Assembly (NCBI GenBank): GCA_944392695.1
Contig: CALXXN010000009.1
Location: forward strand, 1 to 64,000
DNA: 64,000 bases
From: an uncultured Spirochaetales bacterium
GTDB lineage: Bacteria; Spirochaetota; Spirochaetia; Sphaerochaetales; Sphaerochaetaceae
Direction: 5' to 3'
The notes below the pieces were generated by a model, which worked only from the letters and a program-made list of their open reading frames with translations, was not told the DNA's origin and did not search any database. Made by a program: the position numbers and the translations under genes. The number at the start of each line of letters is the position of its first letter. The stretch's first letter is position 1. Below are positions 9,198 to 17,296 of this stretch, one piece after another.

Positions 9198-9245
9198 GCG
9201 CCCATCATAACACAAGCGGGGGAAAAAGGAATTATCCCTTAGTCA

Positions 9246-9920
9246 TCAGGCCTCAGGACTTTTTGCGCTTTTTTCTACTCTCGCAGCCGTGCCTATGGCG
9301 AAGACCGTGTAGCCGCCTTCTGCGGTTTGCACTACCTGATAGCTCACTCCAAGTACGGCATTGGCTTCCCCTCCAGACATCTTGGATGCTTTACTCTTCA
9401 ATCCTGCGAGTGTCTGGTTGACAGGACCGAGTATAGTGGCTGAGTTCTGCATCAGTATTCCTGTCAAACCGCCTTTGATTTTGAAAAAGCCTGCTGTGGC
9501 ATCTGTGGCGACGCCATAGGTCTTCACAATCTCATAACCAGGTATATGGTCAAGTGTTGTGATCTGGATGCCACTAGACCCACCATCCTTTTCATCAGCC
9601 GTGGACTGTTCCTGTGCAACTTCTTCTGGTCCTGGAGCGTCGTCCACAACAGGGCTGTCACCTTCCATGAGTTTGTCATGAGGTACTTTCCCTCCGCATT
9701 TGGAGGCATATTTCTCCAGCACAGGTTCCACCGCCATGACAAAGTTCTTGTTGTCATAAGCTGAGAGCTTTTCGATGTAGTCATCCAACAGGAACTTCAG
9801 GTATGTGCTGCTCTTTGAGATCAGGTTGAGGTTGAAAAAGTCATAGCAGTCCTTGCAAAGGCAGACGTCATGGAGCTTGAGGTTTGCTGATGATGGGTTA
9901 CCACATATTGGACAATTCAT
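9246..9920 (-). CDS. YbjQ-like (UPF0145) protein with N-terminal zinc-ribbon
   Basis: 224 residues in three parts. An N-terminal CPIC...CLCKDC knuckle likely binds zinc. A linker rich in Glu/Asp/Ser follows (about residues 85-115). The C-terminal YbjQ/UPF0145 domain begins at TTLDHIPGYEIVKTYGVATD and includes GGEANAVLGVSYQVV, the conserved core of that beta-rich oligomeric family. The family is often called heavy-metal-binding on weak grounds; the role is unknown. It stands alone behind hprK's 5' end and reads in the same direction. Confidence 0.75.
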   Translation of the reverse strand: MNCPICGNPSSANLKLHDVCLCKDCYDFFNLNLISKSSTYLKFLLDDYIEKLSAYDNKNFVMAVEPVLEKYASKCGGKVPHDKLMEGDSPVVDDAPGPEEVAQEQSTADEKDGGSSGIQITTLDHIPGYEIVKTYGVATDATAGFFKIKGGLTGILMQNSATILGPVNQTLAGLKSKASKMSGGEANAVLGVSYQVVQTAEGGYTVFAIGTAARVEKSAKSPEA

Positions 9921-10002
9921 TTTGATATCCCTCCCTTTTCCATCAGCCTATTACAGTGGATTCGGGTTTGCAAGCTTGAAACAGGTATCGACCCGGGGGA
10001 AA

Positions 10003-10026
10003 AGAAATGGCCGGATCGCTCCGGCC
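10003..10026 (-). terminator. Rho-independent terminator after the secreted protein gene
   Basis: Perfect 7-bp stem GGCCGGA/TCCGGCC with a four-base loop at 10009-10026, followed on the minus strand by a T-rich tail (TTTCTT). It lies 42 bases behind the stop of the gene at 10068. The same hairpin and tail recur at 10687. Confidence 0.75.
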
Positions 10027-10067
10027 TCATTGCAGGGATGGATTTCATAGGGGAGCAAGCCTTTTGC

Positions 10068-10553
10068 CTATCGGCTGATGCTGAGTATTCGACAATTATC
10101 GATATACCAGTCATCACCAGTGCCATATCCTTCCATAACAAGATGCATGCCCGGGGTCAGCATTTCAAGTTTATACTCCTCTGATGGGAGTACGTTCAGT
10201 GAGAGCAATGGAAAGTCCTCATCGATAATAGCGTAATTGCAGTCCCAGCTCAAATAGCTTGATTCAATGCTATCGAAAACAACATCAAACCTGAGAAGTT
10301 TGTCTGAATAAAGTTTATCAGCCTGATATTGGTTGGTCGTACATATGCGTACATAATCGTCCAATTCAACTTCAATTGCCTCTGGCGATGCATCCCCAGT
10401 ATCGTAAAGGGAAACAAAAGCTTTCAAATCTTCATATGGAACACCTAGGTCCTCAGCTGAAGCCCTGATCACATCATCAGAGGGTACTGCGGCAATGGGA
10501 ATGATGCATATGGCAAAGAGTATCATGCTCAGAGCTATTTTCTTTAACAACAT
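10068..10553 (-). CDS. Secreted protein of unknown function
   Basis: About 161 residues with a clear signal peptide (MLLKKIALSMILFAICIIPIAAVPSDD; cleavage likely after AAV or AVP). The mature part is acidic and contains a YTKL-like beta pattern ending YGTGDDWYIDNCRILSIS. I recognise no domain; two Cys residues could form a disulfide in the periplasm. The start at 10553 is supported by CAGGAG ten bases upstream; the longer frame has no such site. It is flanked by two copies of the same terminator, so it is probably monocistronic. Local GC is lower than in the neighbours. Confidence 0.6.
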   Translation of the reverse strand: MLLKKIALSMILFAICIIPIAAVPSDDVIRASAEDLGVPYEDLKAFVSLYDTGDASPEAIEVELDDYVRICTTNQYQADKLYSDKLLRFDVVFDSIESSYLSWDCNYAIIDEDFPLLSLNVLPSEEYKLEMLTPGMHLVMEGYGTGDDWYIDNCRILSISR

Positions 10554-10680
10554 GTTTTTGTCTCCTGATATTTGATTCTCGGCTTGGTTTTTGCTTCCTG
10601 TCAAGTTTCAAATACTGCCCATGTTGCTGTTGGATGCCTGCCCTGGTTCCTTTTCCTGGGATGCATGATGCTTGAATATA

Positions 10681-10704
10681 AGAAATGGCCGGATCGCTCC
10701 GGCC
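10681..10704 (-). terminator. Rho-independent terminator after hpf
   Basis: Same GGCCGGA/TCCGGCC stem (10687-10704) and TTTCTT minus-strand tail as the terminator at 10009, identical over about 25 bases. It lies 22 bases behind the hpf stop. Confidence 0.75.
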
Positions 10705-10725
10705 ACTTCCTGTGATGGGGAAGCA

Positions 10726-11022
10726 TCAAAGCCCCATCGCTTTCTCTTTCTCCTTCTTTGCGACACTCTGGATCTTGTCAGCGATCAATTCGATGCCCTC
10801 GTAGAGCTCATAGCAATCGTGGCTGACAATTCTCTCGGTCTTCCACTTGAAGTGGAGCACTGCATCGATGTGGTAGCCGATGCCCTTGCTCTCTCTCTTG
10901 ATTGCGATGTCAAGGTCGTGCAGGTAGTCTTCGGCGAAGCTGATCTTCTTCAGCTTCTTGTCGATGAAGTCCTTCGTCTCCTGGCTTGGGACGTAGTTGA
11001 TGCCTCTGACTGTCAGATTCAT
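10726..11022 (-). CDS. hpf: Short ribosome hibernation-promoting factor (HPF/YfiA)
   Basis: A 98-residue ribosome-associated inhibitor of the short HPF/RaiA type: MNLTVRGINYVPSQETKDFIDKKL, then the central DLDIAIKRESKGIGYHIDAVLHFKW beta hairpin and DCYELYEGIELIADKIQ. It binds the 30S decoding region in stationary phase. The start at 11022 is set by AAAGGAGG five bases upstream. There is no long-HPF C-terminal dimerisation domain. It follows rpoN by 128 bases, a common neighbourhood for hpf (rpoN-hpf-ptsN in many Gram-negatives). Confidence 0.88.
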   Translation of the reverse strand: MNLTVRGINYVPSQETKDFIDKKLKKISFAEDYLHDLDIAIKRESKGIGYHIDAVLHFKWKTERIVSHDCYELYEGIELIADKIQSVAKKEKEKAMGL

Positions 11023-11150
11023 AGACCCTCCTTTGAGATAGGTACCACTATCTCTTGGTACAACAAGTCTAACATGAGGCAGGGGTGGCGCAAAGGGTGG
11101 AATTTGGTCTTTTGATGTATTTACGTCCAAACCTTCTTTCCTGATACCAT

Positions 11151-12530
11151 TCAGTCCCTGTGGTAGGAGGAATCCATGCCCAGCTCCTTGCGGTACTTGG
11201 CTACAGTGCGGCGTGCGCAGCTTACTCCACGCTGGCCGAGCATGTCGCTGATCTTCTGGTCGGAGAGCTTCGTGCCTGGGTTCTCCTCAATGATGCGGCG
11301 CACCATCTCCTTGGCAGCTTCCTTTGATACCTCTCCTGTGCCATCGCTGGTCTTGAGCGCACTTGAGAAGAGGCTCTTCATAGGTATGACACCCCAGTCG
11401 GTGTCCACATGCTTCGCACTTGTGATACGGCTGACCGTGGCATCGCTCAAGTCCAGTTCCACTGCTACGTCATGCAGCGTCAATGGCTTCAGGTTGCCCG
11501 GTCCGAAGAGGAAGAATGCCTTCTGGCGTACTGCGAGCACTGATGAGACGCGCTCAAGCGTGTTGCGCCTCAATTCAAGTTGGCGGATCAAGGCTTCGCC
11601 GTCCCCTAGCTGTTTCCTGAGGTAGCGTGCCGCCTCCTTCTCATCCTTGCGCCCGCTCTTCGAGAGGGATGATGCCATTTCCTGGTACTCCGCATCGAGG
11701 CTGAGGGAGGGCAGGGTGGAATCATTCAAGCGGACGACCAGGTGGCCATCCTCGACCTTGATTGAAACATCAGGGACGATATAACGCTCCTCACCTGATG
11801 ACCAAGAGGAGGCGGGGAAGGGGTTGAGGCTCTTGAGGAGCTCCCACAGCTCATCAAGGTCCTCATTGTCAATCTTGAGGGCCTTTGCGACCTGTTGGAC
11901 CTTTCCTGCCTTCATCTCCTCGAGATGGTCCATGCACAGGCTCTTGAAGGCTTCAAGGTCCTTCCCCTCCAGACCCAGTGCCTGGGCTTGGACGATGAGG
12001 GACTCCCTCCAGGATGGGACGGCGATTCCAACAGGGTCGAAACCATGGATGAGGTCGAGCGCCTCTTGTGTGCATGCCTGCAGGCTCTTGGGGACGACCT
12101 CTTCGAGAGGGCGGGTGAAGAAGCCATCAGGTCCCAGTGATGAGATGACCGCTTCAGCAGCCTTGGCTGTATCGGGCGGACATGAAGTGCAACCCAGCTG
12201 CCATAGCAGGTGGTCCTGTAGCGTCTCCTTGGTGGCTATCGCACCTTCGAGCCAGGCCTGGTGGCTGTCTGAGAGGTCGCTGCCGTATGCTGATGAGTCG
12301 GAATAGTCATCCCTTCGCTCCTCGGCGCGGCGCTGACCTTCCGTACGCTCCTCCCAGCTGGCAGGGGCGTTGCCTCCTGTGGCTTGCAGTGTTGGGTTTG
12401 ACAAGAGGGCCTCGTCGATCTTCGCCTGGAGCTCGTCAAGTGGCAAGGCCATGAGCTCGAAGGACTGGATCATCTGTGCGTTAAGGCGCAGTGTCTGTTT
12501 CTGGCTGAGATCGAGACCCTGTGACAGCAT
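11151..12530 (-). CDS. rpoN: RNA polymerase sigma-54 factor
   Basis: 459 residues in standard order. Region I activator-interacting motif LSQKQTLRLNAQMIQSFELMALPLDELQAKI is followed by an acidic linker and the core-binding domain. The HTH has TLHDVAVELDLSDATVSRITSAKHV. The RpoN box near the C-terminus reads ARRTVAKYRKELG, the -24 promoter element reader. The ATG at 12530 lies one base behind the lptB stop. It is the last gene of the ymdB-rseC-lptCAB-rpoN operon. No bEBP activator is in the window. Confidence 0.95.
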   Translation of the reverse strand: MLSQGLDLSQKQTLRLNAQMIQSFELMALPLDELQAKIDEALLSNPTLQATGGNAPASWEERTEGQRRAEERRDDYSDSSAYGSDLSDSHQAWLEGAIATKETLQDHLLWQLGCTSCPPDTAKAAEAVISSLGPDGFFTRPLEEVVPKSLQACTQEALDLIHGFDPVGIAVPSWRESLIVQAQALGLEGKDLEAFKSLCMDHLEEMKAGKVQQVAKALKIDNEDLDELWELLKSLNPFPASSWSSGEERYIVPDVSIKVEDGHLVVRLNDSTLPSLSLDAEYQEMASSLSKSGRKDEKEAARYLRKQLGDGEALIRQLELRRNTLERVSSVLAVRQKAFFLFGPGNLKPLTLHDVAVELDLSDATVSRITSAKHVDTDWGVIPMKSLFSSALKTSDGTGEVSKEAAKEMVRRIIEENPGTKLSDQKISDMLGQRGVSCARRTVAKYRKELGMDSSYHRD

Positions 12531-12531
12531 C

Positions 12532-13266
12532 CTAGACCCCGCTTGTGAAGTCGTGTCCGAAGTAGACTTCTTGTGCCATCTCGTTGCCCAATAGCTCCTC
12601 ACTAGTACCCGATACCAGGATCTGGCCTTCGTTTATGATATGGGCACAGGTCGTGATGGACAGTGCATCACGTACGTTATGGTCGGTGAGGAGTATGCCG
12701 ATACCACGGCCTGAGAGCTTGCGTATGATCTGCTTGATTTCGAAGACCGCCTTAGGGTCGATGCCGGCAAATGGTTCGTCCAGGAGGAGGAAGCGTGGAC
12801 TGGTCGCAAGGGCACGTGCGATTTCCGTACGCCGTCTCTCACCACCAGAGAGCGTGTAACCGAACTGGCGCCGCACCCTGTCTATGCCAAAGTCCTGGAT
12901 CAGGCTTTCAAGGAGCTCTTCCTTGCCCGCCTTGTCCATGTCCTTCCTTGTCTCTATGACAAGCTTGATGTTGTCTTCGACTGTGAGCTTGCGGAAGATC
13001 GAGCTTTCCTGTGGCAGGTAGCTGAGTCCGAGGCGGCTGCGCTTGTGCATGGGAAGTCCTGTCATGTCCTGACCATTCAGCAGGATCCTTCCTCCATTGG
13101 CCTTGATGAAGCCGACGATCATGTAGAATGTCGTTGTCTTTCCCGCTCCATTAGGCCCAAGGAGACCTGTGACCTGGCCGCTTTCCATGCTGAATGAGAG
13201 ATGGTCTACGACAGTCTTGCGGCCATAGCGCTTGACGAGTTCTTCCACTGCGAGGCTGTCAGCCAT
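12532..13266 (-). CDS. lptB: LPS-export ABC ATPase LptB
   Basis: 244-residue ABC ATPase: Walker A GPNGAGKTTT, Q-loop YLPQESSIF, signature LSGGERRRTEIARAL, Walker B FLLLDEPFAGIDP, H-loop LLTDHNVRD. The LptB-type EPFAGIDP and DHNVR sequences distinguish it from other ABC proteins. It powers lipopolysaccharide-type lipid extraction with LptFG, which are not in the window. It overlaps lptA by 8 bases and runs into rpoN. Its presence implies an outer membrane with an Lpt-transported lipid. Confidence 0.94.
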   Translation of the reverse strand: MADSLAVEELVKRYGRKTVVDHLSFSMESGQVTGLLGPNGAGKTTTFYMIVGFIKANGGRILLNGQDMTGLPMHKRSRLGLSYLPQESSIFRKLTVEDNIKLVIETRKDMDKAGKEELLESLIQDFGIDRVRRQFGYTLSGGERRRTEIARALATSPRFLLLDEPFAGIDPKAVFEIKQIIRKLSGRGIGILLTDHNVRDALSITTCAHIINEGQILVSGTSEELLGNEMAQEVYFGHDFTSGV

Positions 13267-13891
13267 GGACAGTACCTCCTATCTGGCCGGAGAGGCTGAT
13301 CCTCTCCTCTTCTGTATCCATGGTGATGACAAGTGCCTTGTAAGTGTCATCCCTCCAGGTGACCTCGGCCCCTCCTGACATGACAAGGGTGTTTGATGCC
13401 CGGTCGAAGCTGACACGCTCCGCACTTGCGGAGAGTATGCCTTCTGAGGTGTTCTTGACGAGTCGGACATCCATCTCAAGCTCAAGGACCTCTCCCGCCA
13501 TGTCATAACGCAGGGCGGAAGCTGTGGCGATCAATTCGTTGGACTCATCGATGATCTCACACCAAGCTGGGATGACGATCCTCTCAGCCTGCCTGTCGTA
13601 GATGAGCGAGGAGGTGCGGATCGTGAGTCCCCGTTCCACATCTTCGACCAATATCGAACCGGTACAGCTTATCCTGTCGTAGTCATCGCCTTCCAACAGG
13701 ATTCCATCCGCTTCCATGACGAGGCCGTCGACATCTACATGGGCACCTTCTGAGAGGCGCACATAGCGCTGTCCCTCGGAAAGCGATAGGGAAGAGGAAC
13801 CGCCTGAGAAGCTGATTGATGCCACATCCTCTGCCATGAGCATGGTTGGCGGCAACAGGAGCATCATCAGCAAGATAAGAACCTTCCTCAC
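13259..13891 (-). CDS. lptA: LptA/OstA-like periplasmic transport protein
   Basis: 210 residues: a signal peptide (MRKVLILLMMLLLPPTMLMAEDV) then repeated short beta strands typical of the OstA/LptA jellyroll, with SADA-like phrases such as GILSASAERVSFDRASNTLVMSGGAEV and VITMDTEEERISLSG. It bridges the periplasm for lipid transport. It begins with GTG at 13891, overlapping the lptC stop as GTGA. Its place between lptC and lptB supports the call; sequence identity to proteobacterial LptA is evidently low. Confidence 0.82.
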   Translation of the reverse strand: MRKVLILLMMLLLPPTMLMAEDVASISFSGGSSSLSLSEGQRYVRLSEGAHVDVDGLVMEADGILLEGDDYDRISCTGSILVEDVERGLTIRTSSLIYDRQAERIVIPAWCEIIDESNELIATASALRYDMAGEVLELEMDVRLVKNTSEGILSASAERVSFDRASNTLVMSGGAEVTWRDDTYKALVITMDTEEERISLSGQIGGTVHG

Positions 13892-14427
13892 AGTACGAGT
13901 CCTCCCTGGCTCGGGCCTCCCAGGGAGAGGCTGCGCCTGTTCAAATCGGCGGAGAGCCCATGGCCACTGACAGTGCCGTCAGAGAAGCCTATGGAGACAT
14001 CTCCATCGCTTTCAATGCGCATCGAACCTGTATCAAAGATAAGCTGGTCTGCAAAAATCGACAAAGACTCACTGATGCTTTCGATTTCAACCGAACCGCT
14101 CATGTTGACGATTTCAAGATCTGTATCGACTTGTGCCATGTCACACCGGCCTTGCAGGGAGAGACCTCCATCCTCATCTGCCTGGGTGAATGCCACATCC
14201 TGGAGTTCCATCCTGCCCTCGTCCATCCACCAGCTCATGCGCCCTGCCGTGAAGTCGATAGGTCTCTCGCTTCCTTGTGCGAGTGTGCATGTCGCATCAA
14301 CCAGGACCATGTCAGGCCGCTCGACGACTGAGACCGTCCCTTCCGCAGCCGTCTCATCATAAAGACATGAGGAAAGCCCCAGCATCATGAGTGCTGCCAG
14401 GACGAGTGCGCTAGTCCTCTTCATCAT
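13888..14427 (-). CDS. lptC: LptC-like lipoprotein
   Basis: About 179 residues. It has a lipoprotein signal (MMKRTSALVLAALMMLGLSSC, lipobox LSSC) and a beta-rich body with LptC/OstA-type strands (DFTAGRMSWWMDEGRMELQDVAF; LSIFADQLIFDTGSMRIES). In proteobacteria LptC is held by an N-terminal membrane helix; here a lipid anchor seems to replace it. The start at 14427 (or the next codon) overlaps the rseC end by 17 bases. Position immediately before lptA-lptB is the main reason for the name. Confidence 0.75.
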   Translation of the reverse strand: MMKRTSALVLAALMMLGLSSCLYDETAAEGTVSVVERPDMVLVDATCTLAQGSERPIDFTAGRMSWWMDEGRMELQDVAFTQADEDGGLSLQGRCDMAQVDTDLEIVNMSGSVEIESISESLSIFADQLIFDTGSMRIESDGDVSIGFSDGTVSGHGLSADLNRRSLSLGGPSQGGLVL

Positions 14428-14827
14428 GCCTGACCTTCCGTTCGACCACAGGTGTGTAGCGCTTGCGTGTGACGCGGAAGTAGAGCGCCGAGATGAGGAA
14501 GCCTGCCGCCAGACCGATGAAGCCTCCAAGCAATTGCAATGGCTCATTACCGGGAATCCAGAAGAAACAGGCCACAAGACCGATGAAGAAACAGGCCAGG
14601 GGGAAGGCCAGGCTCATCAATGAGGCTGCGACCGTCCTTCCTGATGGCATGTCGATCACGACATCATCGCCTTCCGCGACATCGACACCCTCTGGATTGG
14701 CGACTTCGAATTCAGTTGCCTTGCCCCTGCAGAAGAGTGAACTCTTGCAACCTTCGCAGGCGCTCTGGTCGCAACCTGCCATCAACACACCATCTTTTGA
14801 TGAGAGTATGTGTACTTCTTTCTTCAC
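14411..14827 (-). CDS. rseC: RseC/MucC-family membrane protein
   Basis: 138 residues with a Cys-rich N-terminal cytoplasmic part (CDQSACEGCKSSLFC, a candidate Fe-S site) and two membrane helices (VAASLMSLAFPLACFFIGLVACFF and LLGGFIGLAAGFLISALYF). This is the SoxR-reducing/RseC architecture, linked elsewhere to Rnf or sigma-E regulation; neither is seen here. It starts with GTG at 14827 in a GTGA overlap with the upstream gene and overlaps lptC downstream. Confidence 0.78.
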   Translation of the reverse strand: MKKEVHILSSKDGVLMAGCDQSACEGCKSSLFCRGKATEFEVANPEGVDVAEGDDVVIDMPSGRTVAASLMSLAFPLACFFIGLVACFFWIPGNEPLQLLGGFIGLAAGFLISALYFRVTRKRYTPVVERKVRHDEED

Positions 14828-15648
14828 TGCACGGCCTCCTTGGCCACAGGACGTTCGACCTTGACCGGCCTCCTTATGGCTTCAATCGACTCGGCAAGAC
14901 CCGTGTCCTCATTGACCGTGACGAGGGCGCCTTGCAGCTCTACCTCCTCCCAGGCCTCATGACTGCGTTCAGGAACAGCGGTGATGAACTTCCTCAGCTC
15001 ATTGGCGGCGGCGAAACCTCCGACGGACAGTGTGGAACCACAACGCCCGTTGTCACTGATGAAGGCCGTACCCTTTGGCAGGATCATGGCATCAGCGGTC
15101 AGGACCTTGCTGTGGGTCCCTATGACTGCGGCTACCTGGCCATCAAGGAAGTGTCCCATCGTGGCACACTCGGCTGTCGTGCCTGAGTGGAACTGCAGGA
15201 GGACGATGTCGGCATCCTCCTTCAGATGTCCAACCAGGTGTGGTGCCTGGGCGAAGGGGTTCATGGGGCTGATCCTGTCAAAACCTGATGATGAAATCAT
15301 GTCCGCTATTGCGACACGCCTGCCCTTGACCTCGACTGTCTTGAATGGGCGGCCAGGTGCCCCCTGTGGGTAGTTCGCAGGGCGGAGGATGTATGGGCAG
15401 CGGGGGAGGAATTCGACCAGGTCGACCTTGTAGTAGAGCTTCTCCCCTCCTGTCAGCAGGTCGACTCCGAGCTTCATCAGTTGCGCTGAGTGCGCCTTGC
15501 CAAGCCCGAAGCCATTGGTCGTCCCTTCAGCGTTTGCAATTGTGAAGTCGACGCCAAGGTCGGCTTTGAGCTCCTTCAGGCCGTTCTTCAATGCTGCTAT
15601 GCCTGCACGGCCTGTGATCTCACCTAGGAAGAGGAATTTCAAACTCAT
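14824..15648 (-). CDS. YmdB-family metallophosphoesterase homologue with altered metal site
   Basis: About 274 residues with the TIGR00282/YmdB frame: FLFLGEITGRAG, TIANAEGTTNGFG, ILRPANYPQGAPGRPF, VLLQFHSGTTAE, VIGTHSKVLTADAMILPKGTAFISDNG. Compared with B. subtilis YmdB, Asp8 reads Glu, the Asn67-His68 pair reads Gly-Glu, and His177 reads Lys. Glu39, His150 and His175 are kept. The enzyme may use other metals or be inactive. The start at 15648 (MSLKFLFLG) fits the family. It is the first gene of the operon running to rpoN. Confidence 0.78.
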   Translation of the reverse strand: MSLKFLFLGEITGRAGIAALKNGLKELKADLGVDFTIANAEGTTNGFGLGKAHSAQLMKLGVDLLTGGEKLYYKVDLVEFLPRCPYILRPANYPQGAPGRPFKTVEVKGRRVAIADMISSSGFDRISPMNPFAQAPHLVGHLKEDADIVLLQFHSGTTAECATMGHFLDGQVAAVIGTHSKVLTADAMILPKGTAFISDNGRCGSTLSVGGFAAANELRKFITAVPERSHEAWEEVELQGALVTVNEDTGLAESIEAIRRPVKVERPVAKEAVQ

Positions 15649-15737
15649 GATGGAACAATAGCGCAGGATGGTGAAAAATCCAATTGGCACGTCATTTGCA
15701 CATATCATGTACATCTTGTTGTGTTATATTCCCAGAC

Positions 15738-16184
15738 ATGAGCAAACGGATACTTCCAATCCTCATCCTTATCGGCACCATCCTCCTTGCCTCATGCGAA
15801 GGATGGACCCACCCACCAACGGAAATCAGCACACCAAGCTGGATGTGGGGTGATTGGGTGGAACCTCGACTTGTTGATGATGACAGTTCATTGGATGCGC
15901 TTTACGATGAGATCATCGTGAGTGCTGATGACATCATGCTCCGCCCTGCCAGCTCACAGGACATTTCCCTTGCTGCCCGTGTGGCGGAAGGCGAAGCCTA
16001 CATCAGTGTGAGTGATGAGTCTGATGGTGTTTACAGGCTGGAACTTGAAATCTACAACACCCAGGACAGGTTCATCATCGAATGCAGGCCCGGTTCCGAC
16101 GATGATCACCTTGTTTTTGGGATTGGCTATCGCAGCCAGGGTTCTTATGAGGCGGAGTATTCATCAAGCAGTTTACATGAATAG
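15738..16184 (+). CDS. Small lipoprotein of unknown function
   Basis: 148 residues with a lipoprotein signal (MSKRILPILILIGTILLASC; lipobox LASC). The acidic mature part is Ser- and Asp-rich (VEPRLVDDDSSLDALYDEIIVSADDIML). It has beta-like strands and no Cys after the anchor. No domain was recognised. It is divergent from the ymdB-like operon with 89 bases between start codons, and is followed by tRNA-Leu. Confidence 0.65.
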   Translation: MSKRILPILILIGTILLASCEGWTHPPTEISTPSWMWGDWVEPRLVDDDSSLDALYDEIIVSADDIMLRPASSQDISLAARVAEGEAYISVSDESDGVYRLELEIYNTQDRFIIECRPGSDDDHLVFGIGYRSQGSYEAEYSSSSLHE

Positions 16185-16212
16185 GTTGGGCGGGATTCCT
16201 CATCTGGCCCTG

Positions 16213-16242
16213 TTGACGCATCCCGGCCTTTTTTGCTATAAG
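16213..16242 (+). promoter_or_regulatory. Putative promoter of tRNA-Leu
   Basis: TTGACG at 16213-16218 and TATAAG at 16237-16242 are separated by 18 bases. The expected start is about 50 bases before the tRNA. Confidence 0.55.
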
Positions 16243-16298
16243 CTCATTCAGGCAAAACGGACTGAGGTGGATGAAAGGCCATCCCTGTTTTCCAGGAT

Positions 16299-16380
16299 GC
16301 CCAGATGGCGGAATTGGTAGACGCGCTAGCTTCAGGTGCTAGTACCGCAAGGCGTGCAAGTTCGAGTCTTGTTCTGGGCA
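16299..16380 (+). tRNA. tRNA-Leu (CAG)
   Basis: 82 bases folding into a class II tRNA. Acceptor GCCCAGA pairs with TCTGGGC, discriminator A. The anticodon stem CTAGC/GCTAG encloses TTCAGGT, giving anticodon CAG. A variable arm (TACCGCAAGGCGTG) and T-arm GTTCGAGTC follow. CCA is not encoded. Confidence 0.95.
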
Positions 16381-16386
16381 TGTGAG

Positions 16387-16413
16387 GCCGGGAGGGTTTC
16401 CTCCCGGCTTCTT
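16387..16413 (+). terminator. Rho-independent terminator behind tRNA-Leu
   Basis: Nine-base stem GCCGGGAGG/CCTCCCGGC (16387-16408) with a short loop and a TTCTTC tail, six bases behind the tRNA. It also lies just before nfnA. Confidence 0.75.
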
Positions 16414-16447
16414 CATTTCTAGTCCGCATGTGGGAGATTTTCTTCAA

Positions 16448-17296
16448 GTGAACAGGATTCTTGCCAAGAGGCAGCTTTCCAACGAGGTCTTTGAATACGA
16501 GATCGAGGCTCCATTGATCGCCCGTGAGCGCAAGGCCGGGCAGTTCGTCGTCGTCCAGCAGGGAGATGACTTCGCTGAACGCATTCCATTGACGATAGCT
16601 GATGCAGATACCACGAAGGGTACTATCACATTGGTCATCCAGGCTGTAGGCGAGTCCACACACCGCCTGGTACGCCTTGGCGTGGGTGATGTCATTGGCA
16701 ATGTCCTTGGGCCTCTTGGCCATCCGACAGATGTCAGGTACTACGGCAAGGTCGTCATTGTCGGGGGAGGCGTCGGTGTGGCACCTGCCCATCCAATCGC
16801 ACAGGCGATGAAGGCGGCGGGGAATGAGGTCCGCATCATCATGGGTGCAAGGAACAAGGACCTCCTGGTCTTTGAGGACCGCATGAGACGGATCGATCCT
16901 GACACCATTGTCGTGACTGATGATGGCAGCGCTGGTGTGAAGGGCCTGGTCACAGGTCCGCTCGAGGATCTCTGCCGCGACTGGCATCCGGACCTGGTCG
17001 TCGCAATCGGGCCTGCTGTCATGATGAAGTTCTGCTGCCGCACGACAGCCGCCTTCAATGTTCCGACACTCGTCTCACTGAACACGATCATGATTGATGG
17101 GACAGGCATGTGTGGAGGATGCCGTGTCGTCGTTGACGGGAAGATGCGCTTCGTATGTGTCGAGGGACCTGAGTTTGACGGTCATCTCGTCGACTGGGAC
17201 AACCTCATGGCACGTCAGGCGACCTTCAGGGATTATGAGGCGGAGCACCACCACCGCTGCCATATCGACATGATGATAGAGGAGGGGCAGGCATGA
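16448..17296 (+). CDS. nfnA: NfnA-type ferredoxin-NADP reductase / SudB small subunit
   Basis: 282 residues. N-terminal FAD barrel (AGQFVVVQQGDDFAERIPLTIAD), NAD-binding domain (KVVIVGGGVGVAPAHPIAQAMKAAGN; IMGARNKDLLVFED) and a C-terminal Cys cluster (GTGMCGGCRVVV...FVCVEGPEFDGH) that holds the 2Fe-2S centre. This is the small subunit of NADH-dependent ferredoxin:NADP oxidoreductase, an electron-bifurcating enzyme of anaerobes. A GTG start at 16448 (MNRILAKRQL) is favoured over the longer frame, which would begin inside the terminator hairpin. It overlaps nfnB by ATGA. Confidence 0.9.
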   Translation: MNRILAKRQLSNEVFEYEIEAPLIARERKAGQFVVVQQGDDFAERIPLTIADADTTKGTITLVIQAVGESTHRLVRLGVGDVIGNVLGPLGHPTDVRYYGKVVIVGGGVGVAPAHPIAQAMKAAGNEVRIIMGARNKDLLVFEDRMRRIDPDTIVVTDDGSAGVKGLVTGPLEDLCRDWHPDLVVAIGPAVMMKFCCRTTAAFNVPTLVSLNTIMIDGTGMCGGCRVVVDGKMRFVCVEGPEFDGHLVDWDNLMARQATFRDYEAEHHHRCHIDMMIEEGQA

